Part shown: positions 23,412-31,694 of the stretch, piece after piece
Layout: each line of letters opens with the position of its first letter
How positions within the stretch are numbered: position 1 is the stretch's first letter
Assembly (NCBI GenBank): GCA_949284685.1
Contig: CASDWE010000002.1
Coordinates: 1-64,000, forward strand
Direction: 5' to 3'
Length of the DNA stretch: 64,000 nucleotides
Source: an uncultured bacterium
GTDB lineage: Bacteria > Bacillota_I > Bacilli_A > RFN20 > CAG-826
Notes under the pieces: generated by a model
What the model saw: the letters and a program-made list of their open reading frames with translations, nothing else
What the model was told of the DNA's origin: nothing
The model's database searches: none
Made by a program: the position numbers and the translations under genes

Positions 23412-23669
23412 CTAATTTATAGACTTCAATGCTAGTGAAATTTGATCAGGACAAGACGTTTGTCCGTTTTTAGAACCAGGACATTTAATTCCTTCAAGCA
23501 AAGAAATGGCTTTGCTAATTTCCATTCCTTTTAATAAATTTGATAGCCCAAGCGTATTTCCTGGACATCCTCCAATGATATGAATGTTTTTAATAATGCC
23601 ATTATCATAAGTAATAACATATTTTCTTGAACACACATTTTCAGGGATGTAAATAATTTCTTTTTCCAT
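23412..23669 (-). CDS. TSCPD domain protein
   Basis: 85 residues, a stand-alone TSCPD domain: 'IHIIGGCPGNTLGLSNLLKG' and 'SKNGQTSCPDQISLALKS'. The family is short, has conserved cysteines, and is related to the C-terminal domain of some B12-dependent ribonucleotide reductases; as a free protein its role is unknown. It starts on the stop codon of pduL (1-nt overlap), so the two are co-translated. Confidence 0.9.
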   Translation of the reverse strand: MEKEIIYIPENVCSRKYVITYDNGIIKNIHIIGGCPGNTLGLSNLLKGMEISKAISLLEGIKCPGSKNGQTSCPDQISLALKSIN

Positions 23670-24241
23670 TATTTTATTAATGTTCCAAATACTTCACCAT
23701 GGCAATTAGCAGCATTAGATTCATCAGTATCGATGTGCATAGCTAATTTAAAATCATCACGAACACGAACTACAACATCGCCAAATATAGTTTTACGGTC
23801 AGGAGTGTCAACTTCTACTGAAACTATATCGCCATTGTTTACACCAAATTCTTTTGCATCTTCACTAGTCATGTGAATATGTCTTTTTGCGACTATTAAA
23901 CCTTCATTAAGTGAAATTTCACCTTTTGGTCCTCTTAATATAATAGGAGCTGAATCTTTTGTATCACCAGATTCTCTAATTGGAGCACTAACACCTAAAG
24001 TTCTACAATCAGTTAAGGACATTTCTACTTGGGCGTTTTTTCTAAAAGGTCCTAAAATAGATACACGAGAAATAGTATTTTTTGGGCCAATAACATCTAA
24101 ACGGACATCGCTTACAAATTGACCGGGTTGCGATAAATACGCACGAACATTTAAAGTAGCGTCCTCTCCGCAAAGAATTTTAAATTGTTCTTCATTAACA
24201 TGAATATGTCTTGCACTTGTTTCAACTAATATTTTTTTCAT
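23669..24241 (-). CDS. pduL: Phosphate propanoyltransferase (PduL-type phosphotransacylase)
   Basis: Exchanges phosphate and CoA on acyl groups (acetyl-P/acetyl-CoA or propionyl). 190 residues. It has two copies of the PduL metal-binding half: 'SARHIHV' (H12, H14) and 'AKRHIHM' (H121, H123), plus 'MHIDTDESNAANC' at the C-terminus. There is no encapsulation peptide extension at the N-terminus, and no microcompartment shell gene is in the window, so it probably acts free in the cytosol as the Pta substitute for acetate production or use. Confidence 0.92.
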   Translation of the reverse strand: MKKILVETSARHIHVNEEQFKILCGEDATLNVRAYLSQPGQFVSDVRLDVIGPKNTISRVSILGPFRKNAQVEMSLTDCRTLGVSAPIRESGDTKDSAPIILRGPKGEISLNEGLIVAKRHIHMTSEDAKEFGVNNGDIVSVEVDTPDRKTIFGDVVVRVRDDFKLAMHIDTDESNAANCHGEVFGTLIK

Positions 24242-24329
24242 AATTTCACCTCAAAATAATATTATTACTAAAATAAGAAAAAATCATCATTTTATTTTAT
24301 AAAATGTTCTAAATTCATTTATTTAGGTT

Positions 24330-24335
24330 TAAAAT
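24330..24335 (+). promoter_or_regulatory. -10 hexamer of leaderless mgtE
   Basis: TAAAAT ends exactly 6 nt before the mgtE ATG; no ribosome binding site. Confidence 0.5.
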
Positions 24336-24341
24336 AAAACT

Positions 24342-25772
24342 ATGAAAGTTGAAAACTTAAACTTGGAACTTAATCAAGCTATTAAAAATAAAGATATTGA
24401 GAAAATAAATTCTATTTTTGAAACGTTTCCAACAATAGATATCGCTGAAATAGTTGATGACTTAAAAGACATAACAGAGATTGTTTATATTTTCCGCGTT
24501 GCGAAAAGTTCTTATACCGCGGAATTATTCAAAGATTTAAGTAATGCAAAACAAGAAGAATTGATAAACAGTTTCTTAGATAAAGATATTATTAAAATTC
24601 TTTCATCTGCATTTGCTGATGATGTTACTGACTATTTATCTGAAATGCCAGCAAATTTGGTTAGCAGAATATTAAAAGTTGCACCTAAAGACATGCGTGA
24701 AGACATCAACCATTTATTGAATTATAAAGATAATACAGCGGGTTCTATAATGACTACTGAGTTTTTAATGTTTGATGAAAACGAAACAATTAAATCAACA
24801 ATTTCAAAAATAAAGGAAAAAGGAAAACAAGCTGTGACTATATATACAATTTTTATTCGAGATAGTCTAAGAAATTTAGTTGGAACTGTCGATTTAGATG
24901 ATTTGCTTTTCAATGATACAACAAAAACTTTAAAGGATATAATGAATAAAAAATTCCAAACTGTTGATGTAAATTTAGACCAGGAAGAGGTTGCTAAATT
25001 ATTTAAAAGATATGATTTAACCGCTGTTGCGGTATTAAATAGCGATAAAAAAATATGTGGAATAATTACTGCAGATGACATTTTTGATGTTATAACTGAA
25101 GAAGCGGCTGAAGATATTTCTAATATTTCTAACGTTTCTAAAATCGATAAACCATATTTAGAAACTCCAATAATGAAACTCGTCTTAAAATGCGCCCCTT
25201 GGATTGTGGTTTTAATGATTCTACAAGTTTTTTCTAGCATGATATTATCTTCCTTTCAAAGCGAAATTAATAAATTTGCAATACTGAGTGTTTTCTCCCC
25301 GATGATTTTGGATGCAAGTGGAAATTCTGGCGGACAAACAACCGGCTTAATGATACGTTCGCTTGGTTTAGATGAAATACATCGTGGAGATTGGAAAAAA
25401 GTTGCATTAAAAGAATTTCTTGTTGGAACGATTGTTGGTTTAATAGTATCTGTTTTTGCTTTTGGTTGGGCGATGTTAGAAATGTCAACTGGTCTTGTTT
25501 CATGCCATATTGAAGATTATCCTGCTATTCAAGGCGTTAGTAATGATACAATTCTTCATCTTGTAGTAGCAGGACTTGTTGGAATAACATTGTTAATTTC
25601 TATTGTACTTTCAAAATTATTTGGTGTCGGATTATCATTTATAGCATATAAATTAAAAAAAGATCCTGCAGTTATGGCACAACCACTTGTTACAACATTA
25701 GTGGATATATCATCTCTATTGATTTATTTTGGTGTATGGATGTTATTTTTTGAATATTTTCTTGGCATATAA
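24342..25772 (+). CDS. mgtE: MgtE-family magnesium transporter
   Basis: 476 residues. The N-terminal superhelical domain (about 10-125), paired CBS domains (about 130-255, 'AGSIMTTEFL', 'ITADDIFDVITEEAAEDI') that sense Mg2+, a plug helix, and five membrane helices ('SPMILDASGNSGGQTTGLMIRSL', 'KKDPAVMAQPLVTTLVDISS'). All domains of the dimeric channel are present. The start has a -10 box 6 nt upstream and no ribosome binding site. gtrA follows 23 nt later with its own -10 box. Confidence 0.95.
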   Translation: MKVENLNLELNQAIKNKDIEKINSIFETFPTIDIAEIVDDLKDITEIVYIFRVAKSSYTAELFKDLSNAKQEELINSFLDKDIIKILSSAFADDVTDYLSEMPANLVSRILKVAPKDMREDINHLLNYKDNTAGSIMTTEFLMFDENETIKSTISKIKEKGKQAVTIYTIFIRDSLRNLVGTVDLDDLLFNDTTKTLKDIMNKKFQTVDVNLDQEEVAKLFKRYDLTAVAVLNSDKKICGIITADDIFDVITEEAAEDISNISNVSKIDKPYLETPIMKLVLKCAPWIVVLMILQVFSSMILSSFQSEINKFAILSVFSPMILDASGNSGGQTTGLMIRSLGLDEIHRGDWKKVALKEFLVGTIVGLIVSVFAFGWAMLEMSTGLVSCHIEDYPAIQGVSNDTILHLVVAGLVGITLLISIVLSKLFGVGLSFIAYKLKKDPAVMAQPLVTTLVDISSLLIYFGVWMLFFEYFLGI

Positions 25773-25783
25773 ATTTTAAGTAT

Positions 25784-25789
25784 TACAAT
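25784..25789 (+). promoter_or_regulatory. -10 hexamer of leaderless gtrA-like gene
   Basis: TACAAT ends exactly 6 nt before the ATG at 25796; no ribosome binding site. Confidence 0.45.
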
Positions 25790-25795
25790 AGTCCT

Positions 25796-26344
25796 ATGAA
25801 TAAAACTATCGATAAGAAAAAAAACATATGGTATGAACTATTAAGATTTTGTGTCACCGGATTAGTCAGTGCACTGTTTGATTATTTAACTTGTCAATTA
25901 ATTATTTTGGCTTTTTCAAATGCAAACATTAATCAATATGCCGTCACTGCGATTTCAACAGCAGGCGGGTTTGTGATTGGTGTTATTATTAATTACTTAA
26001 TGTCAACTTTTTGGGTTTATCAAAATGTTGATAAAAAAACTAAAACTAAAACTCCTCTTTTTATTTTCTTATTTGTTTTATTTTCTTTCCTTGCGATGGT
26101 TATTTCCATATTAGTGATGTTATTGTGCGACTTGGTTGTAGAAACTTCTTTTGGGCAAAGTATCAGTGAATTATCAATTATTGATTTGTTTAAAGATTAT
26201 GGATGGAATTTTATTGGGCAAGGTATATTTTGGTCATATGCAATTTCATTTGTGCTTAAAACCTTAGCCGGACTAATTTTTAATTATTTCACAAGAAAAT
26301 ATATTTTATATAAAGCACCAAAAGAAGAAAAACAGGAAAATTAA
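25796..26344 (+). CDS. GtrA-family membrane protein
   Basis: 182 residues with four hydrophobic helices. 'LRFCVTGLVSALFDYLTCQL' and 'GFVIGVIINYLMSTFWVYQN' are the standard GtrA signatures, and 'NYFTRKYILYK' ends the last helix. Family members are thought to move lipid-linked sugars or act in teichoic acid and glycosylation systems; no glycosyltransferase is adjacent here. The helix 2-3 loop is longer than average. Confidence 0.9.
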   Translation: MNKTIDKKKNIWYELLRFCVTGLVSALFDYLTCQLIILAFSNANINQYAVTAISTAGGFVIGVIINYLMSTFWVYQNVDKKTKTKTPLFIFLFVLFSFLAMVISILVMLLCDLVVETSFGQSISELSIIDLFKDYGWNFIGQGIFWSYAISFVLKTLAGLIFNYFTRKYILYKAPKEEKQEN

Positions 26345-26390
26345 ATAAATATTTATTTTTATTCATTCTTTTGTTAGAATAACAAAGCAT

Positions 26391-26475
26391 GCACGAGTGG
26401 CGGAACTGGTAGACGCGTACGTTTGAGGGGCGTATAAGGCAACTTGTGTGAGTTCGATTCTCATCTCGTGCACCA
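26391..26475 (+). tRNA. tRNA-Leu (anticodon GAG)
   Basis: 85-nt class II tRNA with encoded CCA. Acceptor GCACGAG/CTCGTGC; anticodon stem TACGT/GCGTA (one T-G pair) with loop TTGAGGG, anticodon GAG (reads CUC/CUU). An extended -10 (TGTTAGAAT) ends 10 nt upstream. Confidence 0.95.
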
Positions 26476-26489
26476 TCATAAAAACCATG

Positions 26490-26530
26490 CTCTTTCATCA
26501 AACTAAACTAGTTATGAGAAAGAGTTTTTT
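26490..26530 (+). terminator. Terminator of tRNA-Leu(GAG)
   Basis: CTCTTTC (26490-26496) pairs with GAAAGAG (26518-26524) across a 21-nt loop, then TTTTTT. Confidence 0.75.
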
Positions 26531-26607
26531 ATTGATTTATACATTGTCTAAATTATGTTATTTTTATAAATTAATTTTTCTTTTATAATATTTTCGAGGT
26601 GATTTGT

Positions 26608-27147
26608 ATGAAAAAAATTTTAAAATCCTTATTTTTGTTTTTGTCAACCTGCTTAGCTATTGGAGCGGTTTGCATGATTTTTATTTCTCCATTGCAGTTT
26701 TATGTTGATGCATTAGAAAACGTTGACCCACTTTTAATTCCTTATAATAATGCTTATTTTGGTGGAGATTTAGTATATACAGTTAAAATTTTATTTATCG
26801 ATACTGAAATTAATTTAGGGACATTAAATTTCAACTATCTTCCAGTTATTGGATTTATTATGATTTTGGTAGGTGGGATTTTGTCATTACTAATGATGTT
26901 AAAAAGAAGAAAGAAGGGTTTGTTTTTCTTAGTGATGTGTCTTGCAAGTATTGCACTTACAGTAGGTGGTGGCGTATTAACATTCTTTGTCCGCGACGGA
27001 TTTTTAGCAGTAAATGAAATTAGCGACTGGCCAGAATTTATTTTGGACACAATTCAAATAACTTATGCACCATATCTTTCCATCTCATTTGCTTGTGCTA
27101 GCGGAGCACTTACACTATTTTCTCTTTTTATTAAAAGCAAAAAATAA
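26608..27147 (+). CDS. Hypothetical four-helix membrane protein
   Basis: 179 residues: helix 1 (about 7-28), an extracytoplasmic loop of about 45 residues, helices 2 and 3 (about 77-97 and 105-127) separated by the basic 'KRRKKG' turn, another loop, and helix 4 near the end. ATG 26608 is used; it is 8 nt after CGAGGTG, and the GTG three codons earlier is part of that site. No family recognised. The next gene has the same topology and may be a diverged duplicate. Confidence 0.8.
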   Translation: MKKILKSLFLFLSTCLAIGAVCMIFISPLQFYVDALENVDPLLIPYNNAYFGGDLVYTVKILFIDTEINLGTLNFNYLPVIGFIMILVGGILSLLMMLKRRKKGLFFLVMCLASIALTVGGGVLTFFVRDGFLAVNEISDWPEFILDTIQITYAPYLSISFACASGALTLFSLFIKSKK

Positions 27148-27212
27148 ATACTTTTAATACTTGATAATTTTATTTAAAATAATACCTATATTAAGTAATG
27201 TGGGGGATTTTT

Positions 27213-27683
27213 ATGACAAAATTTAAAAAAGCTATAACAAGCGAAACTATGATGTTAATTGGCTTTTTCTTCACAGTTTTAGCTATTATTATGATGTTTG
27301 TTCCTGCTATTGATGGAAAAATTATTAATAGTTCGGTTGATATATTTTTTGATCGCCCTGGTGCAGATATCCGTGTCGGAGTTTGGCCAGTTTTTCTCGG
27401 TTATATGTTAATCGCTTTAGGCGGGATTGTTTTATTAATAATGGCGTTGCCTTTTGTTAAGCCAACTTTAAAACTTGAAAAAGTAATATTAATAATAACT
27501 GTCATTTTATTAACAGCGGGTGCTGTTTTATGTTTTATTACTTATAATCTGGTTATTATAATGAATAATTTTTCTTCTGGATTACAAAATGTATATTCTC
27601 CACTTGCTGGTCCTTATCTAGCTGGAATATTTTCTTTGATTTCAGCTGGATGCACTGTTTGGGCATTAAAATTAGATTGGTAA
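27213..27683 (+). CDS. Hypothetical four-helix membrane protein
   Basis: 156 residues with four helices (about 12-32, 58-80, 90-110, 130-150) and an extracytoplasmic loop after helix 1 ('FDRPGADIRVGVWPV'). ATG 27213 follows GTGGGGGAT by 5 nt; an ATG five codons upstream belongs to that site. The topology repeats that of the gene at 26608 in a shorter form. No family recognised. A bidirectional terminator closes the unit. Confidence 0.78.
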   Translation: MTKFKKAITSETMMLIGFFFTVLAIIMMFVPAIDGKIINSSVDIFFDRPGADIRVGVWPVFLGYMLIALGGIVLLIMALPFVKPTLKLEKVILIITVILLTAGAVLCFITYNLVIIMNNFSSGLQNVYSPLAGPYLAGIFSLISAGCTVWALKLDW

Positions 27684-27706
27684 AAAATCCGCGGAAAGCG
27701 GATTTT
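27684..27706. terminator. Bidirectional terminator
   Basis: AAAATCCGC-GGAAA-GCGGATTTT: U-run on the plus strand (TTTTATTTTA) and on the minus strand (TTTTTTA). It separates two convergent genes, the 4-TM protein and pepF. Confidence 0.9.
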
Positions 27707-27729
27707 ATTTTAATCTTAACGTTATAATT

Positions 27730-29430
27730 TTATAATTCTTGTTCTTTTTCTTTTAATATTTTATATGCTTTTAGCACTATTTTTTTAACATTGCCATCAA
27801 CAAATGGGTTAATCAAATGATTTTTTTCAAGCAATGTTAAGAATGGATATTTTCCCCCACATTTACAAAGTTTTACATACTTTTTAAAAGCTTTATCTTT
27901 ATTTTTGTACATCATTACAAGGAATGACATAGCAATAACTTGTGCTAAAGTGTAGTCAATGTAATAAAATGGCGATGAGAAAACATGAGTCTGTCTCATC
28001 CAATATCCACCATGACTATAACATGGACAATCTATATATCTCTTGTGAGGAGTATATTTGCTTTCGATTTCTTTAAATTTTTTGCATCTTTCTTCATGAC
28101 TTACATTCGGATTTTCATATACCCAATGTTGGAACTCATCAATTGTTATACCATAAGGCAAAAATTTAATTGCATCCTCTAAATGTGAAACACAATATTT
28201 ATTAGCGTCATCTTTAAAAAATAAATCCATATAAGGCCAAGCGAAAAATTCCATTGACATTGAATGTATTTCACAAGCCTCTAATGTTGGCATACGATAG
28301 GAAGGAATGGAAATATTTCTGCTTAAATAACCTTGAAAAGCGTGTCCAACTTCATGTGTTAAAACATTAACATCGGCTTCTGTTCCATTAAAATTAGCAA
28401 AAATAAATGGCGACTTATATTTATTTATAAAAGTCATATATCCACCTGGGGCTTTGTATTGTCTTGCTGTCAAGTCCATTAGATGGTTATCAAGCATAAA
28501 ATTGAAAAATTCGCCGGTCTCTTTTGACATATTTTCATACATCTTTTTTGCACATTCTAATAAATATTGAGAATCCCCAGCAGGTTTTGGATTTCCATCT
28601 AAAAATGCAATATTAAAATCATACGCAGCCATCTTATTAAAATTAAGATTTAATCTCTTGGCTTGCTTTTTATATAATTTTTGACAAATATTAACTACCG
28701 ACTCACTTATTTGTTTTCGATAAGATGATACCATCTCACTATTGTAATCACTTCGACATAAACGCAAATAACCAAGTTCAACAAAATTTTTAAAACCTAA
28801 CTTTTTTGCCATGCTATCACGAACATGAACTAATTCATCATAAATATCACCAATCTTTTTTTCATTATCTAAAAGCCATTTATCAACAGCAATAGTAGCT
28901 TCTTTTCTAGTTTTACAATCAATATCCGAGGTAAATTTACCCATTTGTGATAAATTATATGTTTCTCCTTTAAATTCAATTTGGGCTGAACTCATAACTT
29001 TATCATATTCGCTTGTTAATTTATTTTCTTTGACCAATTCATCAATTATTTTTTCATCATAAATTCGTAAAGAATTCTCAATCATGAAGAAGTAAAAATT
29101 ACCAAGTTTTTCCCTTAAAAAATTAACGTATTTGCTTTCAAGAAGTAACTTATAAAAGTTGTTAATTAGATTGTTTATTAATGGTGATGTTTCATCAATT
29201 GTTTCATTTGCTTTCGCAATTTTTTCATCATTTGTGTTTAAAGAATAATGAATTGAAACAAGCGTCATTTCAGTTTCTATTTCATCTGTAAAACGATGAA
29301 ATTTTTTTACTACATTTAAAGCTTTTTGTTCATTGTCAGCGTTTTTAAATTCTTCAACTATCTCCTCCATTTTTTTCTTAATTTTAAAAATTGGAGTAAG
29401 TTTTACGGGCATATTTTCGAATTTTGTCAT
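27730..29430 (-). CDS. M3-family oligoendopeptidase (PepF-like)
   Basis: 566 residues; zinc peptidase of the thimet/PepF family that cuts cytoplasmic oligopeptides. 'VLTHEVGHAFQGYLSR' holds the HExxH zinc motif at about residue 360, and 'LEACEIHSMSMEFFAWP' supplies the third ligand Glu. The start was set at MTKFENMP (29430), 5 nt after AAGGAGAA; the frame is open 7 codons further back across that ribosome binding site into gpmI. It follows gpmI by 13 nt, in one transcript. Confidence 0.93.
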   Translation of the reverse strand: MTKFENMPVKLTPIFKIKKKMEEIVEEFKNADNEQKALNVVKKFHRFTDEIETEMTLVSIHYSLNTNDEKIAKANETIDETSPLINNLINNFYKLLLESKYVNFLREKLGNFYFFMIENSLRIYDEKIIDELVKENKLTSEYDKVMSSAQIEFKGETYNLSQMGKFTSDIDCKTRKEATIAVDKWLLDNEKKIGDIYDELVHVRDSMAKKLGFKNFVELGYLRLCRSDYNSEMVSSYRKQISESVVNICQKLYKKQAKRLNLNFNKMAAYDFNIAFLDGNPKPAGDSQYLLECAKKMYENMSKETGEFFNFMLDNHLMDLTARQYKAPGGYMTFINKYKSPFIFANFNGTEADVNVLTHEVGHAFQGYLSRNISIPSYRMPTLEACEIHSMSMEFFAWPYMDLFFKDDANKYCVSHLEDAIKFLPYGITIDEFQHWVYENPNVSHEERCKKFKEIESKYTPHKRYIDCPCYSHGGYWMRQTHVFSSPFYYIDYTLAQVIAMSFLVMMYKNKDKAFKKYVKLCKCGGKYPFLTLLEKNHLINPFVDGNVKKIVLKAYKILKEKEQEL

Positions 29431-29443
29431 ATTTTCTCCTTGT

Positions 29444-31048
29444 TCAATCACGAATGATTAAACTATTTTCATCCATTTCTTTTGGTTTTTCTTTTCCTAA
29501 CAAATCAATAATTGTAGGTGCGATATTTGCAAGCTTACCACCACTTTGTAAAAGTTTAATATCAGTTCTAGATATACAAAATGGAACAGGATTTGTCGTA
29601 TGAGCAGTAAAAGGATGATTTTTATCGTCTAATATTTCTTCAGCATTGCCATGATCTGCGGTGACAATTAAAGTTCCGTTATTTGTTTCACACCACTTAA
29701 TTAATTTACCAACGCATTCGTCAACTGTTTCAACAGCTTTTACACACGCTTTATAAATTGCGGTATGCCCAACCATATCACAATTAGCAAAATTAACAAT
29801 AACTACATCCAAATAATCTTTATTTAATTCTTCTAATAAAGAGTTGCAAACCTCATATGCAGACATTTCAGGTTTCAAATCATATGTTGCAACTTTTGGT
29901 GAATTAATCAAGATTCTTTTGCAATTTTTAAGTTCTGGTCTTTCCACACCATCAAAGTTCATAGTTCCATCGAAAAAGAAAGTGACATGAGCGTATTTTT
30001 CTGTTTCCGCTATACGCAGCTGATTGTAATTGTTATTGGCAAGCCAAACACCTAAAATATTATCTAGCTTTGGCAAAGCAAAAGCTATTTCGCCTTTCAC
30101 TGAATCAGCATATTTCATCGTGCATACATAAAAGATGTTTTTAAGAATATGGCTTGGAACATAAGACTTATATGCTAATGTGCCATCATCTTTTAATGGT
30201 GGATTTTGATAAAAATATGGATTTGTAATAATTGTTGAAATTTGTATTGCTCTATCCGGTCTAAAATTCATGAAAATAATTGCGTCATTATCCATGATTC
30301 TTCCGTCAACATTTTTGTTATATGCAGGGATTAAAAATTCATCGCTTGCATCTTTTCCAGTCTTTGGCAAATTTTCATATTGTTGTTTTAAATATTGATG
30401 GAAATCATCAAAAGATTGTCCCTCATGATCGACCATCACACGATAAGCAACGTCAACGCGATCTAAATTTTTATCTCTATCCATGACATAATAACGCCCA
30501 CCGATATCAGCTATATGACCAAAATTTAATTCATTCATCAAATTTTGTATCTCGTCTAAATATTTAACACCAGCTTGTGGATCAACATCTCGTCCATCCA
30601 TAAAAGCATGATAATAGACATCTTTTAATCCTTCTTGTTTAGCCATTTTTATCATTGCTTTAACATGATTGATATGCGAATGCACGCCACCATCGCTTGT
30701 CAAGGCAAAAATGTGTAATTTAGAGTCATGTTTTTTTGCATGTCCAATTGCATCAAGATAATGTTGATTTTTGAAAAAAGTGCCATCCTTAATAGCTTTA
30801 TTAATTAAAGTTAATGATTGATAAACAATTCGACCAGCACCTATATTCATATGTCCTACTTCAGAATTTCCCATTTGGCCTTCTGGCAAACCGACAGCTT
30901 CACCACTTGCTTCAATCGTAGTGTAAGCGTATTTGTTGAAAAAATAATCTAAATTAGGTTTATGTGCATCTTTTATGGCATTGCCATGATCAGATTCTCT
31001 TAAACCATATCCATCCATGATACACAAAATAATTGGTTTTTTATTCAT
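29444..31048 (-). CDS. gpmI: 2,3-bisphosphoglycerate-independent phosphoglycerate mutase
   Basis: Converts 3- to 2-phosphoglycerate using Mn2+. 534 residues. 'CIMDGYGLRESDHGNAI' (metal Asp), 'GQMGNSEVGHMNIGAGR' (nucleophile Ser), 'FMDGRDVDP' and 'TADHGNAEEI' are intact. The gene starts at MNKK (31048), 8 nt after GGAGG; an ATG five codons upstream overlaps that site. With pgi and the phosphohexomutase it gives three sugar-phosphate enzymes in the window. Confidence 0.96.
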   Translation of the reverse strand: MNKKPIILCIMDGYGLRESDHGNAIKDAHKPNLDYFFNKYAYTTIEASGEAVGLPEGQMGNSEVGHMNIGAGRIVYQSLTLINKAIKDGTFFKNQHYLDAIGHAKKHDSKLHIFALTSDGGVHSHINHVKAMIKMAKQEGLKDVYYHAFMDGRDVDPQAGVKYLDEIQNLMNELNFGHIADIGGRYYVMDRDKNLDRVDVAYRVMVDHEGQSFDDFHQYLKQQYENLPKTGKDASDEFLIPAYNKNVDGRIMDNDAIIFMNFRPDRAIQISTIITNPYFYQNPPLKDDGTLAYKSYVPSHILKNIFYVCTMKYADSVKGEIAFALPKLDNILGVWLANNNYNQLRIAETEKYAHVTFFFDGTMNFDGVERPELKNCKRILINSPKVATYDLKPEMSAYEVCNSLLEELNKDYLDVVIVNFANCDMVGHTAIYKACVKAVETVDECVGKLIKWCETNNGTLIVTADHGNAEEILDDKNHPFTAHTTNPVPFCISRTDIKLLQSGGKLANIAPTIIDLLGKEKPKEMDENSLIIRD

Positions 31049-31110
31049 TTTATTAACCTCCAAGTAAAATTATAAATATTTATATATTTAAATTACAAGC
31101 CAAACGATAA

Positions 31111-31641
31111 TTAAATTAGTTCTCTTTTTTTAACATCATTGAACAAAAATATATAAACATAAGGTGCGAATCTTATCCAATAATTATATCCAATCACATC
31201 CGCGTTATAACTCGCAGATAAGATTCTAAATTGACTATCGATATCATCGATAATTTTAAAGTTAAATAACAACTCTTCATTTTTTTTAAAACTATCATTT
31301 GTCTTAAATAAGTAATAAAGTTCCTGTTTTAAGACAGACATTGTTTGTCTAGCAGTTATGCATTCTGTGCTAGTCAAATTTTTAAATGAAACAATATCAA
31401 TTTCATTATATTTACTCAATGTGGTCGAATTAATTTTGCTCAACGCGGAATTTTTGTTAAAAATATCAATAATTGAATTCAAACACTCAAAGCGTTCGTT
31501 TAGCAATATTGTTAGAGCGTTAGTGTGTGTTTTTAGTCTTTTTAAAAACAAATAAACAAAAATAAGATTTACAAAAAAGAAAAAAGCATAAACAATCACT
31601 ATTGTCGATAAAACAATCAATGCAATACAAAATGCATTCAT
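31111..31641 (-). CDS. LemA-like membrane protein (divergent)
   Basis: 176 residues. An N-terminal helix (about 5-33) is followed by a four-helix-bundle pattern; 'LTILLNERFECLNSIIDIF' and the C-terminal 'RILSASYNADVIGYNYWIRF' correspond to the LemA 'QLxRRxDLIPNLV' and 'ARxxYNxxVxxYN' segments. Similarity is clear in these two places only. Function of LemA proteins is not known. The start has TAAAAT 7 nt upstream and no ribosome binding site. It is divergent from the nuclease gene at 31695, also leaderless-like. Confidence 0.65.
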   Translation of the reverse strand: MNAFCIALIVLSTIVIVYAFFFFVNLIFVYLFLKRLKTHTNALTILLNERFECLNSIIDIFNKNSALSKINSTTLSKYNEIDIVSFKNLTSTECITARQTMSVLKQELYYLFKTNDSFKKNEELLFNFKIIDDIDSQFRILSASYNADVIGYNYWIRFAPYVYIFLFNDVKKRELI

Positions 31642-31648
31642 ACTTTAC

Positions 31649-31684
31649 ATTTTAATAGAGAAAAATAAATTTACAATTTATAAT
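31649..31684. promoter_or_regulatory. Divergent leaderless promoter pair
   Basis: Minus-strand TAAAAT (31654-31649) is 7 nt from the LemA-like ATG. Plus-strand TATAAT (31679-31684) is 10 nt from the nuclease lipoprotein ATG. Only 53 nt separate the two start codons, and neither gene has a ribosome binding site. Confidence 0.45.
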
Positions 31685-31694
31685 TAATGTAGTT

